DNA of 64,000 bases, taken from Streptomyces sp. SID14478. GTDB lineage: Bacteria; Actinomycetota; Actinomycetes; Streptomycetales; Streptomycetaceae. The notes beneath the pieces were generated by a model. The model saw only the letters and a list, made by a program, of their open reading frames with translations, made no database searches and was not told the DNA's origin. Both the position numbers and the translations under genes were made by a program. The stretch lies in the NCBI RefSeq assembly GCF_010548525.1, contig NZ_JAAGMG010001065.1, forward strand, positions 62,001 through 126,000. Direction: 5' to 3'. Of this stretch, positions 1 through 7,603 are shown in pieces; the first letter of the stretch is position 1, and each line of letters begins with the position of its first letter.

Positions 1-564
1 TTCAAGGGACAGGGGTCCTGGGGCAACGGGGCGGCTATGCGGATCGCGCCGCTCGGCGCCTACTACGCCGACGACCCGGAGCAGGCCACGCACCAGGCCG
101 AGATCTCCGCGTACCCCACGCACCAACACCGTGAGGCCGTCGTCGGCGCGATGGCGGTGGCCGCCGCCGCGGCGCTCGTCGCCGATCCCGCCGGGCCGCC
201 GGCGCCGCAGGAGCTGTTGGACGGTGTGATCGCGCTCGTGCCGCGCAGCGCCGTAGGCGCGGGCCTGCGCCGGGCCAGGGACATGCTCGACTACGGCGAC
301 CCGTCCACGGTGGCCGCCGTGCTCGGGTGCGGGCGCCGGACGACCGCCCACGACACCGTGCCGTTCGCCCTGTGGTCCGCCGCGCGCGGACTGGGCGACT
401 TCGAGCGGGCATTTTGGAGCACCGCCCAGGTGGGCGGCGACATGGACACGACCTGCGCGATCGTGGGCGGCGTCGTCGCTTCGGGCCCGGGCGGAGGACC
501 GCCGGCCGCGTGGCTGGAGTGCACCGAGGCGCTTCCCGCGTGGGTTGCGACAGCGTCGGTCTGA
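1..564 (+). CDS. ADP-ribosylglycohydrolase family protein (C-terminal part)
   Basis: The gene begins upstream of the window; 187 C-terminal residues are present. The first visible residues read FKGQGSWGNGAAMR followed by APLG, the conserved glycine-rich block of ADP-ribosylglycohydrolases. Further on, MDTTCAIVGG matches the C-terminal metal-binding D-T-T segment of the family. Known members remove ADP-ribose from proteins or small molecules using two divalent metal ions. The substrate here cannot be told. The frame stays open to a TGA at 562-564. The next gene lies on the other strand, so the two genes converge. Family assignment is fairly sure. Confidence 0.85.
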   Translation, partial: FKGQGSWGNGAAMRIAPLGAYYADDPEQATHQAEISAYPTHQHREAVVGAMAVAAAAALVADPAGPPAPQELLDGVIALVPRSAVGAGLRRARDMLDYGDPSTVAAVLGCGRRTTAHDTVPFALWSAARGLGDFERAFWSTAQVGGDMDTTCAIVGGVVASGPGGGPPAAWLECTEALPAWVATASV

Positions 565-700
565 CGCCGCCCGTCGTCTCGCCGCCCACCCCCTTGCTTC
601 GCCACACTCCGTACAGCAGTCGCCCGGGGCCGGGGGACCTGCGGGAGGCAGGATTCTCCGGACCCGGGCGTCGTGGCGCCGGGGGACAGGCGGGATCGCC

Positions 701-2263
701 CTACAGGACGGGAGCGCCGCCCCCTGTGCCGCCGAGGGCGTCCAGGTCGCTCTTGCGGACCCGAATGACGACGGTGGCGACGACGAGGGCGAGGACGCCC
801 ATGGCGGCGGCCGGGATGAAGGCCGTCGAGATGCCGTGGGAGAGCACTTCGTGACTCCATGGCGCGGGCAGTTGGTGGGACTTGGCGAAGGCGGCCTTCT
901 GCTCCGGTGTGGCTTTGGCCATGAACGACGCGACCTGCTTGGTCGCCTCGTCGCGGCTGGCCGAGCCGAAGACGGTGGTCAGGATGGAGAGCCCGAGCGA
1001 ACCACCCACCTGCTGGGTGGTGTTGAGCAGGGCGGAGGCCGCGCCCGCATCGTGCGGGGCGACGCCGGCGACGGCGGTGACGGTGAGGGTGACGAAGTTG
1101 AGTCCCATGCCGAAGCCGAAGATCAGCATCGGGCCCAGCACTCCGCCGGCGTACGAACTGCCGACGTCGACCATCGATTGCCAGACCAGACCGATGGTGA
1201 CGAAGGCCGCGCCGGATATCAGGAAGGGCTTGGGACCGAGCACGGGCAGCAGGCGCTGTGAGATTCCCGCCCCGAGCGCGATCACGACGGTGACCGGAAG
1301 GAAGGCGAGACCGGCCTTGGTCGGCGAGTAGCTCAGCACGTTCTGCACGAAGAGCACGATGTAGAAGAACATGCCGAACATCGCCGCAGCGAGGCTGATC
1401 ATGATCACGTACGTGCCTGAACGGTTGCGGTTGGTGAACATCCGCAGAGGCGTGATCGGCTCCTTCGCGCGGCTCTCGACGAGCATGAAGGCCGCGAGCA
1501 GCACCACGGCCGCCCCGAACGCGCCGAGCGTGAGCGAGTCCCGCCAGCCGTCGGACGCCGCCCGGATGAATCCGTAGACCAGAGCGACCATGCCGAGTGT
1601 CGAGGTGGCCGCTCCGGTGAGGTCGAAGCGGCCGGGGTGGCGCTCCGATTCGCTGATGTAGCGCGGTGCGAGCGCTGCGATGAGGATGCCGATGGGTACG
1701 TTCACGAAGAGCACCCAGCGCCAGTCGAGCAGGTCGGTCAGGACGCCACCCGCAAGGAGCCCGATGGCGCCTCCGCCCGCGGAGACGGCCGCGAAGATGC
1801 CGAACGCCCTGTTGCGTTCGGGGCCTTCGGGGAACGTCGTGGTGATGAGCGCGAGCGAGGTGGGTGAGGCGATCGCGCCTCCGGCCCCTTGGAGCACTCG
1901 CGCGGCCAGCAACTGCCAGGGTTCCTGGGCGAGTCCGCCGAGCAGGGACGCGAAGGTGAAGAGCAGGATGCCGGTGATGAAGACCCGACGGCGGCCGAGG
2001 ATGTCCCCGGCCCGACCGCCCAGCAGGAGCAGGCCGCCGAAGGTGAGGGTGTAGGCGCTGACCACCCAAGTGAGGTTCGTCGTCGAGAAGTTCAGCGCGG
2101 TCTGGATGTGCGGAAGCGCGATGTTCACGATCGTGGTATCCAGCACGACCATCAGCTGGCAGGCGGCGATGACCATGAGCGCGATGTTCCGGTGCCGCGC
2201 TTTCGCGGCGGCATCGGCTGGTGCGGACGCGGGCGACTGTGTCTCTATCTGATCGTACGTCAC
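701..2263 (-). CDS. DHA2-type MFS multidrug exporter
   Basis: A 520-residue membrane protein, the usual size of 14-helix drug:H+ antiporters of the EmrB/QacA (DHA2) group. The first helix holds the motif LDTTIVNIALP typical of these exporters, followed by GGRAGDILGRRR (motif A) in the loop after helix 2. I place the start at the GTG ending at 2263 because GGGGGGA lies just before it and the protein then opens VTYDQ; a longer frame exists to 2341. Two 18-bp GTGAAC-N6-GTTCAC palindromes sit 25 to 90 bp upstream and recur before the tetR gene at 4619. The pump is therefore probably repressed by that TetR. The exported compound is unknown. Confidence 0.9.
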   Translation of the reverse strand: MTYDQIETQSPASAPADAAAKARHRNIALMVIAACQLMVVLDTTIVNIALPHIQTALNFSTTNLTWVVSAYTLTFGGLLLLGGRAGDILGRRRVFITGILLFTFASLLGGLAQEPWQLLAARVLQGAGGAIASPTSLALITTTFPEGPERNRAFGIFAAVSAGGGAIGLLAGGVLTDLLDWRWVLFVNVPIGILIAALAPRYISESERHPGRFDLTGAATSTLGMVALVYGFIRAASDGWRDSLTLGAFGAAVVLLAAFMLVESRAKEPITPLRMFTNRNRSGTYVIMISLAAAMFGMFFYIVLFVQNVLSYSPTKAGLAFLPVTVVIALGAGISQRLLPVLGPKPFLISGAAFVTIGLVWQSMVDVGSSYAGGVLGPMLIFGFGMGLNFVTLTVTAVAGVAPHDAGAASALLNTTQQVGGSLGLSILTTVFGSASRDEATKQVASFMAKATPEQKAAFAKSHQLPAPWSHEVLSHGISTAFIPAAAMGVLALVVATVVIRVRKSDLDALGGTGGGAPVL

Positions 2264-2287
2264 AAGGGGTCCCCCCAAGGCGAAGTA

Positions 2288-2305
2288 GTGAACGTCAACG
2301 TTCAC
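2288..2305. promoter_or_regulatory. TetR-type operator, copy 1 (upstream of MFS exporter)
   Basis: GTGAACGTCAACGTTCAC is a palindrome broken only at the two central bases. It lies 25 bp before the GTG start of the exporter at 2263. The outer bases TA on both sides extend the symmetry. Same motif as copies at 2334, 4498 and 4546. Confidence 0.7.
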
Positions 2306-2333
2306 TAAGCGAGACCATAGCGAGTCGCCCTTC

Positions 2334-2351
2334 GTGAACACAAGCGTTCAC
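2334..2351. promoter_or_regulatory. TetR-type operator, copy 2 (upstream of MFS exporter)
   Basis: GTGAACACAAGCGTTCAC keeps the GTGAAC and GTTCAC arms with a different centre. It lies 46 bp (start to start) from copy 1, so two dimers could bind upstream of the exporter. Confidence 0.65.
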
Positions 2352-2473
2352 TAAAGGAGTTGACTCCAAGCGGCCTTGGCGGGTTGAGCGACGTGACGCA
2401 GCAGACGTTGTCGGGTCTCGGCGACCTCGGTCCGAGCCCCTGGGACGGGCGACTCCCGGCGAGTGCGGCCCGT

Positions 2474-3697
2474 TCACTGACGTCGCTCGAACGCCCACAC
2501 CACAAGTCCCAGGCAGCTGAACGCGGCACCCAGTGCGCAGACCGCACCCCAACCGGACGCCGCGTAGAGGGTGCTCGCGGAAAGGGCGCCGGTCGCACTG
2601 CCGAGGGAGTAGAAGATCATGTACCCGCCGATCAGTCGGCTGCCGGCGTCCGGGCGGAGCGCGTAGATCAGGGTCTGATTGGTGACATGAACCGCCTGTA
2701 CCGCCAGGTCGAGTAGGACCACCCCCGCGGCCAGGGCCCACAGGGAGCTGCGAGTGAAGGCCAAGGGGAGCCATGAGGCAGTGAGCAGGGACAAGGCGAT
2801 GCCGGTGGTGCGTCGGGACAGTCCGCGGTCGTTCAGGCGACCCGCGGCGGTCGCGGCCAGGGCGCCGGTGACCCCGATCAGTCCGAGCGCCCCGATCGCG
2901 CTGTGGGACAGGAAATACGGGGCCGCGCTGAGCGGCAGCGCGACGCTGCTCCACAAGGTGCTGAAGGCCGCGAAGACAAGCAGGCCGAACAGGGCGCGGC
3001 GCCGCAGCACGCGCTCCGTCGCGAACAGGGTGACGGTCGAGCGCAGGAGCTGTCCGTAGCGCAGGGGCGACGCTGGGGCAGGAGGGCGGCGCGGCAGTAC
3101 CCGGTGCAGGATCAGGGCGAGCAGTGCCGTGAGTGACGCGGAGGCCAGGTAGACGGAGTGCCAGCCCGCGAGGTCGGCCATCAGGCCGGAAGCGGTGCGG
3201 GCGAGCAGGATCCCCAGAAGGACGCCGCTGGTGACCAGTCCGACGACCTTCCCGCGCTCGGCGACTGCCGCCAGAGATGCCGCGTAGGCCACCAATGTCT
3301 GTGTGACGACGGCGAAGAGGCCCGTCGCAGCCATGCCGACGAGCAGGGTTGCCGCCGTGCGGGCAGAGGCCACCACGGCCAGTGCCACCACCAGGAGCAG
3401 CAACTGGCACACGATGAGCCGCCTGCGGTCAACCACGTCGCCCAGCGGCACGAGGAAGAAGAGCCCGACGCCGTAACCGACCTGCGTGAGCGTGACCACG
3501 GCGCCGACCAGTGCCGGGCTCATGGCGAGGTCGTGCCCCATGGTCACCAGGAGTGGCTGCGAGAAGTAGACGTTGGCCACCGAGGCCCCGCAGGCGGCGG
3601 CGAACAGGAGGATGACGCCCCGGGGCAGGACGAACGTGGCACCTTCCTGGTCGCGGGGCCCGGGTCGCTGCGTCACGGCCTCGCAATTGCCGTCCAT
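2474..3697 (-). CDS. MFS transporter (DHA1-like, 12 helices)
   Basis: A 407-residue membrane protein with the hydrophobic pattern of a 12-helix major facilitator. Motif A is visible as PLGDVVDRRRL after the second helix. The start at 3697 is supported by AAAGGAG placed 5 bases before the ATG; the frame is open a further 22 codons upstream without a better site. The opening helix (ASVANVYFSQPLL) resembles sugar-efflux and drug-efflux members of the family. It is divergent from an HxlR regulator, with two near-identical binding-site candidates between them, so control by that regulator is likely. Substrate unknown. Confidence 0.88.
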   Translation of the reverse strand: MDGNCEAVTQRPGPRDQEGATFVLPRGVILLFAAACGASVANVYFSQPLLVTMGHDLAMSPALVGAVVTLTQVGYGVGLFFLVPLGDVVDRRRLIVCQLLLLVVALAVVASARTAATLLVGMAATGLFAVVTQTLVAYAASLAAVAERGKVVGLVTSGVLLGILLARTASGLMADLAGWHSVYLASASLTALLALILHRVLPRRPPAPASPLRYGQLLRSTVTLFATERVLRRRALFGLLVFAAFSTLWSSVALPLSAAPYFLSHSAIGALGLIGVTGALAATAAGRLNDRGLSRRTTGIALSLLTASWLPLAFTRSSLWALAAGVVLLDLAVQAVHVTNQTLIYALRPDAGSRLIGGYMIFYSLGSATGALSASTLYAASGWGAVCALGAAFSCLGLVVWAFERRQ

Positions 3698-3716
3698 TAG
3701 CACTCCTTTATCCACG

Positions 3717-3734
3717 TGGTTGCAAGTTGCTACC
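3717..3734. promoter_or_regulatory. Candidate HxlR operator, copy 1
   Basis: TGGTTGCAAGTTGCTACC, an imperfect palindrome with half-sites of the GTWGCAA type. It lies between the divergent MFS and hxlR-type genes, 20 bp from the MFS start. The opposite strand carries the same sequence with two central changes at 3756-3773. It also overlaps a longer inverted repeat, tccacgtggt (3711-3720) and accacgtgga (3732-3741). Confidence 0.55.
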
Positions 3735-3755
3735 ACGTGGACGCTAACTTCTTTT

Positions 3756-3773
3756 GGTAGCATGTTGCAACCA
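3756..3773. promoter_or_regulatory. Candidate HxlR operator, copy 2
   Basis: Read on the minus strand this is TGGTTGCAACATGCTACC, matching copy 1 at 16 of 18 bases. It lies about 30 bp before the regulator gene, so it could mediate autoregulation. Confidence 0.55.
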
Positions 3774-3804
3774 GTATGCGTAAGAGAAGGTGAGGGGCGC
3801 CGTG

Positions 3805-4263
3805 GTGACCAGGACGCGCTTCGACGACAGTGAATGTCCCGTTGCCCGGTCGGTGGACGCGATCGGGGACTGGTGGTCCCTGCTGATCGTGCGGGACGCC
3901 TTTGACGGGAGCCGGCGCTTCGGAGAGTTCCAGCGCAGCCTCGGCGTCGCGAAGAACATCCTCACCGCGCGCCTGCGGGCGCTGGTCGCCGGCGGCGTCC
4001 TCGAATCCGTCCCGGCCTCGGACGGCAGCGCCTACCGCGAGTACGTCCTCACGGCGAAGGGCAAGGAGCTCTTTCCCGTCATCGTGGCGCTGCGGCAGTG
4101 GGGCGAACGAAACTTCTTCGCCCCGGGAGAACCGCACTCGGAACTGGTCGACGGCGACAACGGCCAGCGCCTCCGTCCGCTGGAGGTGGTGGCCGCCGAC
4201 GGACGGCGACTGCACCCCGACGACACCGCCGTCCATAAGGTCCGCCCCGCGAGCGACAACTGA
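3805..4263 (+). CDS. HxlR-family winged-helix regulator
   Basis: A 152-residue protein of the HxlR family. It shows the family hallmarks: DSECPVARSVDAIGDWWSLLI with the N-terminal cysteine and WSLLI stretch, then RFGEFQRSLGVAKNILTARL as the recognition helix region, then a wing with YVLTAKGKEL. Family members are DNA-binding repressors or activators, some sensing oxidants or quinones through that cysteine. Three GTG codons are possible (3790, 3802, 3805); AAGGTGAGG at 3787-3795 fits the latter two, and residues from 3805 match the usual family start. It faces the MFS gene at 2474 and probably controls it. Confidence 0.88.
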   Translation: MTRTRFDDSECPVARSVDAIGDWWSLLIVRDAFDGSRRFGEFQRSLGVAKNILTARLRALVAGGVLESVPASDGSAYREYVLTAKGKELFPVIVALRQWGERNFFAPGEPHSELVDGDNGQRLRPLEVVAADGRRLHPDDTAVHKVRPASDN

Positions 4264-4497
4264 TCGCCTGTACGCGGCTCTTGACCGGTCGATCGCTTCC
4301 GGTGTGTGTCCGCGTTATCGCCAGAACGGGGACTGCCTGACATGCTCACCGAGGGAGTGGCCGCGTCGTGGGCCCGCCGCGGGCGGGCGGCGATGACGGT
4401 GAGTGCGTCTCGCGCGCCCCAACCGATGCACGGCTCCCGGGTGCTGATCCTGCGTCGACGGAGAGGTTGTCACTATGGACCCCCCACGAGCGGGTCG

Positions 4498-4515
4498 GTG
4501 AATGATCCTGTTCAC
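4498..4515. promoter_or_regulatory. TetR-type operator, copy 3 (upstream of tetR)
   Basis: GTGAATGATCCTGTTCAC, differing from the consensus GTGAAC-N6-GTTCAC at one arm base. It lies about 105 bp before the tetR start. Confidence 0.6.
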
Positions 4516-4545
4516 TGTCGCGTCTGCGGCGGCGACTCCCCTGCG

Positions 4546-4563
4546 GTGAACGTGCCCGTTCAC
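4546..4563. promoter_or_regulatory. TetR-type operator, copy 4 (upstream of tetR)
   Basis: GTGAACGTGCCCGTTCAC, with perfect eight-base arms apart from the centre. It lies 48 bp (start to start) from copy 3, close to the 46-bp spacing of the pair before the exporter gene. Confidence 0.65.
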
Positions 4564-4618
4564 CGACATCGCTGCCGCGCGTCTCGTACCGCTCGCCCTG
4601 CTCAACGGAGAGATGACG

Positions 4619-5245
4619 ATGGTTACTTCGCGCTGGACGGCCTCCTCCGCTCCGTCGGCCGCCGCGATGCGCAGGCGTGGTCCCGTACTGGAACGGGCCA
4701 TCCTGGATGCCGCCCTGGACCAGCTCAGCACGGTCGGCTGGAACGGCCTCACCATGGAAGGCGTCGCCGCGGGCGCGCAGACCGGAAAGGCCGCGGTGTA
4801 CCGGCGCTGGCCCTCCAAGGAGGACCTCGTCGTCGACGCCCTCCAGGCCGGACTGCCGAAGCTGGACTCCATCCCTGACCACGGGAGCGTGCGGGAGGAC
4901 CTGCTGGAGCTGTGCCGGCAGATCCGGGAGGGCATGTACTCACGACCCGGATTTGCTCTGCGGTCTGTCCTTCACGAATGCGACACCTTTACCGCCGAAC
5001 GCTTCCATGCGGTGATCGTCGAAGGTGTCATCGAGCCCAGCGTCCAGGTGATCAAGGAGGTCGTACGCCGTGGGATCGAGCGCGGTGAGGTGCGCCCAGA
5101 CGCCGCGAACTCCTCCGTGTACGACGTCATCCCCGCGATGATGATGTACCGCTCCAAGGTGTGCGGAAGCGAATGGGTGGAGGTGGATCTGGTGGAGATG
5201 ATCGACCAGGTCGTGGTGCCCCTGGTGCGGCGGCACGCGGACTGA
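4619..5245 (+). CDS. TetR/AcrR-family repressor
   Basis: A 208-residue TetR-type regulator. The N-terminal helix-turn-helix is clear around residues 35-70 (LTMEGVAAGAQTGKAAVYRR then WPSKEDLV); the rest is an all-helical ligand-binding domain of ordinary length. I chose the ATG at 4619 because GGAGAG lies 6 bases before it; the ATG at 4613 touches that site. Two GTGAAC-N6-GTTCAC palindromes lie upstream, as in typical autoregulated tetR genes. The same palindrome pair occurs before the MFS exporter at 701-2263, with another transporter and regulator between, so this repressor is inferred to control that pump. Confidence 0.88.
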   Translation: MVTSRWTASSAPSAAAMRRRGPVLERAILDAALDQLSTVGWNGLTMEGVAAGAQTGKAAVYRRWPSKEDLVVDALQAGLPKLDSIPDHGSVREDLLELCRQIREGMYSRPGFALRSVLHECDTFTAERFHAVIVEGVIEPSVQVIKEVVRRGIERGEVRPDAANSSVYDVIPAMMMYRSKVCGSEWVEVDLVEMIDQVVVPLVRRHAD

Positions 5246-5296
5246 GCCCGGCCGGGTGTCGCGGCGGCACGGCGGCGGCGTACGCTGTGTGCCGCC

Positions 5297-5998
5297 ATGC
5301 CGTACGAAGCACCCACTCACACCGTCGAGCGCTCACTGCGCGCCACCACCGGAGCCAAGATCGTCGCCGGTGTCGATGAGGTCGGCCGCGGTGCCTGGGC
5401 CGGCCCGGTCACCGTCTGCGCCGCCGTCACGGGGCTGCGCCGCCCGCCCGAGGGGCTGACCGACTCCAAGCTGATCAGCCCCAAGCGGCGCGAGACGCTC
5501 GCCACGGAGCTGGAGAGCTGGGTCACCGCGCACGCCCTCGGGCACGCCTCGCACGAGGAGATCGACGACCTGGGGATGACCGCGGCGCTGCGTCTCGCTG
5601 CGGTGCGCGCCCTGGAGGGTCTGCCGGTCCAGCCGGACGCGGTCATCCTGGACGGGAAGCACGACTACCTGGGTGCGCCCTGGAAGGTCCGTACGGTGAT
5701 CAAGGGCGACCGTTCCTGCATCGCTGTCGCCGCAGCCTCGGTGATCGCCAAGGTCCGTCGCGACAAAATGATGGCCGAACTGGGCATCGACCATGCAGAC
5801 TTCGGGTTTGCGGCCAACGCCGGATACCCGTCGCCGGTGCATCGCGCCGCGTTGGAGGAGCGGGGGCCCACCCCGCACCACCGGCTTTCGTGGGCGTATC
5901 TTGATGCGTTGCCCCAGTGGCGGCACCTCAAGAAGGCCCGCAGCTGGGCGGACGCAAGTGTTCCGGAAATCGAGGGCCAGCTCGGCTTCGACTTCTGA
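5297..5998 (+). CDS. rnhB: Ribonuclease HII
   Basis: A 233-residue RNase HII, which cuts the RNA strand of RNA/DNA hybrids and removes single ribonucleotides from DNA. The catalytic start motif [14 protein letters not shown] (first Asp-Glu pair) is near residue 26. It is followed by [12 protein letters not shown], the [10 protein letters not shown] helix, the DGKHDYL segment with a conserved Asp, and [18 protein letters not shown] and the HHRLSW segment close the domain. A TACGCT hexamer ten bases before the ATG and the lack of a ribosome site suggest a very short or absent leader. Confidence 0.97.
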   Translation: MPYEAPTHTVERSLRATTGAKIVAGVDEVGRGAWAGPVTVCAAVTGLRRPPEGLTDSKLISPKRRETLATELESWVTAHALGHASHEEIDDLGMTAALRLAAVRALEGLPVQPDAVILDGKHDYLGAPWKVRTVIKGDRSCIAVAAASVIAKVRRDKMMAELGIDHADFGFAANAGYPSPVHRAALEERGPTPHHRLSWAYLDALPQWRHLKKARSWADASVPEIEGQLGFDF

Positions 5999-6053
5999 CC
6001 ACTGCGTTCGCACTGATGTGCCACCCGCTGGCGCGAGCCACACCTGTGTTTGA

Positions 6054-6059
6054 TAGATA
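6054..6059 (+). promoter_or_regulatory. Candidate -10 box for leaderless transcript
   Basis: TAGATA ends 7 bases before the ATG at 6067, where no ribosome-binding site is visible. This spacing would put transcription start at or next to the start codon. Confidence 0.4.
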
Positions 6060-6066
6060 TCACCTC

Positions 6067-6681
6067 ATGCCTCTCATTCCCGAGGAGCCTCAGATTCACG
6101 AGAGCGCCCAGGGTCCCCGCACCGCGCCGACCCCTCGTCCCGTACCCGGCCCGCGTTCCGCGGCGCCGCCGCGACCCGGCCGTCCGGGTCCCGCAAGGCC
6201 CATGCCGCCCGCGCAGCGCACCCCGCGCGAGCCGGCTGCCGCCGCCAAGCAGGGGACCAACGCCCCTGCCGTCCCGTCGACTTCGGCCTCCCGGCCGCAG
6301 ATCCAGCTCCTCCCGGCCTCGGTCGAGGGTGCGCTGGACGCCGCGGAGGAAGCCGTCGACCTGTTGCTCGACTCGGGCCGTGCGCCCGGCGACGTCCTGG
6401 TGATCACCACCGGCGACCCGCACCCGTGGGCCGCGCACGAGCTGTCGTTCGGCGAGGACGCCTATTGGGCACAGCACGACTCCGGCGACGACGTCTTCTA
6501 CGCCGACGCCACCGCCCTGGACCGTGCCGCGTCGAGGCCCGTGGTCGTGGTCGCCGTGAACGGCGGCCCCGACGAGACGGCCGCGACGACGCTGCCGCTC
6601 GCCCTCGGCCGGGCCGGTGCCCTGCTGATCGTGTGCGGCAACACGGAGCGCATCAACTCGCTGCTGGGCGCCGGGGTCTGA
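6067..6681 (+). CDS. Conserved actinobacterial protein, possible helicase-tail-like domain
   Basis: A 204-residue protein of unknown function. Residues 1-80 are rich in proline, alanine and arginine and look disordered. Residues 80-204 form an alpha/beta domain with VEGALDAAEEAVDLLLDSG, VLVITTGDPHPWAAHELSFG, the aromatic stretch EDAYWAQHDSGDDVFYADA, then RPVVVVAVNGG and a final LLIVCGNTERINSLLGAG. The last segments resemble the C-terminal motif region of UvrD/Rep-type helicases, but there is no Walker A and no helicase core, so an enzyme activity cannot be claimed. It sits between rnhB and a recQ-type gene, which makes a nucleic-acid role plausible but unproven. Confidence 0.75.
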   Translation: MPLIPEEPQIHESAQGPRTAPTPRPVPGPRSAAPPRPGRPGPARPMPPAQRTPREPAAAAKQGTNAPAVPSTSASRPQIQLLPASVEGALDAAEEAVDLLLDSGRAPGDVLVITTGDPHPWAAHELSFGEDAYWAQHDSGDDVFYADATALDRAASRPVVVVAVNGGPDETAATTLPLALGRAGALLIVCGNTERINSLLGAGV

Positions 6682-6753
6682 CACGCAGCTCGTCGGCCAC
6701 CCGCACCGCTCGCCGGTGTTCGGGGGCCCGACGGGCCGGTGTGCGGCCTCGGC

Positions 6754-7392
6754 TCAGCGGGCCGCCGCGCGGCGGAGCATCTCCGTCGCGGCGCCACCGG
6801 TCCGCGGCGCCGAATCCTGGTCGCCGCCGAGGACTTCGGCTATCGAGCCGACGCTGGGGCGCCGGCCGCCCCGGCCCTCGCCGAGCACCTGCCAGCCGTC
6901 CCTCGTCATCGTGATGTACGCCCCGCAACGCAGGCCGTGCAAGGTGCACGCGTCGCGCAGCCCCCACATCCAGGCTCCGTCCTCCTCCGTCCAACGCTGG
7001 TCGCCCTCGCGGCAGTACAGCAGGACCGCGGTACGAACCGGAGTGCGGCGCCGCAGGTCGTGCGGGATGACCCGGCGCAGCTGCGAGAGGAGGGCGTTGC
7101 GGAACGTCCAGCCGTCGGTGGCGTTCTCCCGGCGGATGAACGAGGCGCTCGCTCTCAGCCGCTCCTCCGGATCGAGAACAGCCACCACGGCGGTGGAGGG
7201 CAACGGCCGGTGGCGGGTGTGCAGGCCGGTGACGACCTCGCGCGGATTGCGCAGCAGCGGTATGCCGGCTGCCGCCCACTCCGCGGGTTCCAGCAGCCTC
7301 GTCGGTCGGTCGGTGGAATCGGTGGACCTCTCGGTGCGCATCGAGGACGCGGACGTCGATGCGGCCGAGGACGGAGCGAATCCGAAGGTCAC
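6754..7392 (-). CDS. Protein of unknown function next to recQ
   Basis: A 212-residue soluble protein I do not recognise. The start is the GTG at 7392, preceded by GAAGGGAGG six bases away. The first 35 residues are serine- and threonine-rich. The rest is an ordered mixed alpha/beta fold with VVAVLDPEERLRASASFIRR, a tryptophan-rich centre (EEDGAWMWGLRDACTLHGLR), YITMTRDGWQVLGEG and a basic C-terminus. No catalytic motif is evident. It lies downstream of, and in the same orientation as, the RecQ-type helicase gene across a 211-bp gap, so the two might share transcription. Confidence 0.7.
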   Translation of the reverse strand: MTFGFAPSSAASTSASSMRTERSTDSTDRPTRLLEPAEWAAAGIPLLRNPREVVTGLHTRHRPLPSTAVVAVLDPEERLRASASFIRRENATDGWTFRNALLSQLRRVIPHDLRRRTPVRTAVLLYCREGDQRWTEEDGAWMWGLRDACTLHGLRCGAYITMTRDGWQVLGEGRGGRRPSVGSIAEVLGGDQDSAPRTGGAATEMLRRAAAR

Positions 7393-7603
7393 GGTCCTCC
7401 CTTCGGCTATACGCCCACACTGAGCGCGGGGTCGGACGGGGAGCGCACCGCGGCACAGCCCGGACCACGGGAGCCGCGCGGGGAGCGCTGCCAATTCTTC
7501 CCGTCGCACTGGCGCACGGCAACGAGCAATTGTGGTCGCGGGCCAGTATCTGGCGATGCGTCGGCTATATCCCTGCCCAAAGGGTGGGACGCCGACGCGT
7601 GCC

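Larger units (their letters stand above)
4264..4618. other. Intergenic region with TetR operators
   Basis: No gene is seen in these 355 bases. The region holds two TetR-type palindromes (4498-4515 and 4546-4563) and so is probably the promoter of the tetR gene. Confidence 0.6.
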
